A stretch of 13,364 nucleotides of DNA, taken from contig DJVR01000019.1 in assembly GCA_002441285.1 (NCBI GenBank), positions 1 through 13,364 of the forward strand, in the 5' to 3' direction. The notes below the pieces were generated by a model. It did no database searches. It saw only the letters and a program-made list of their open reading frames with translations, and was not told where the DNA came from. Source of the DNA: Candidatus Atribacteria bacterium UBA6251 (lineage in GTDB: Bacteria; Atribacterota; Phoenicimicrobiia; Phoenicimicrobiales; Phoenicimicrobiaceae). Of the stretch, positions 13,288-13,364 are shown piece by piece (position 1 is the first letter of the stretch; each line of letters begins with the position of its first letter). The position numbers and the translations under genes were made by a program.

Positions 13288-13364
13288 TAGTCTAAATTTA
13301 AATAAAATCATAAAAAATTTAAAAATATTTTTAAAAAAATGAGTCTGTGCTATATTTTCTGTAA

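Noticed and set aside
1..13364. CRISPR array, tRNA, rRNA, insertion sequence ends
   Set aside because: No regularly spaced repeats, no cloverleaf or rRNA text, and no transposase or terminal inverted repeats were seen on reading both strands by eye.

Overview
The window looks like a piece of the chromosome of an AT-rich, uncultured anaerobic bacterium. Evidence for a bacterium is the prolipoprotein diacylglyceryl transferase (lgt), a peptide deformylase, a Fur-family repressor, clear Shine-Dalgarno sites and sigma70-like promoters. Phylum cannot be fixed from the sequence; two FeoB systems, a DUF89 protein and a DUF123 GIY-YIG protein would suit a Firmicutes-like or candidate-phylum anaerobe, but this is inference.

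Layout. 1-184: 3' end of a flavin-reductase-like gene. 214-1548: a DUF89 metal-dependent phosphatase and a GIY-YIG/DUF123 protein that seems to lack a standard start codon. 1558-4803: an iron-uptake block with a Fur-type regulator under its own promoter, two FeoA genes, a FeoB split into a separate GTPase and a separate membrane protein, and an unknown four-helix membrane protein. From feoA onward the genes abut or overlap by 4 nt. 5009-6060: a class I (FbaB/DhnA-type) fructose-bisphosphate aldolase broken by three single-base indels, followed by a hairpin and a good terminator. 6227-7591: a SAM methyltransferase, a small unknown protein and a peptide deformylase. 7592-8155: a stretch with no intact gene that holds decayed gene pieces (a probable group II intron maturase fragment and an MBL-fold hydrolase fragment). 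8156-9178: an AmmeMemoRadiSam radical SAM enzyme (AmrS) of clearly higher GC than everything around it, probably foreign. 9241-11908: a DtxR-family regulator fused to a FeoA domain, then a second, full-length but divergent FeoB. 12086-12937: lgt. 12931-13245: a conserved CxxC protein on the minus strand, tail-to-tail with lgt.

How the genes fit together. The main theme is ferrous iron (or related metal) import. Two FeoB systems of different architecture lie about 6 kb apart, each next to a different type of metalloregulator: Fur with two free FeoA proteins and a split, shortened FeoB; DtxR-FeoA with a one-piece FeoB whose G4 motif and gate motif are altered. The region between them is a patch of gene decay and gene arrival. 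The most noteworthy features are the split FeoB without room for the usual helical S domain, the unknown membrane protein coupled to it, and the gene graveyard in which all four in-frame TGA codons sit where the families have glycine.
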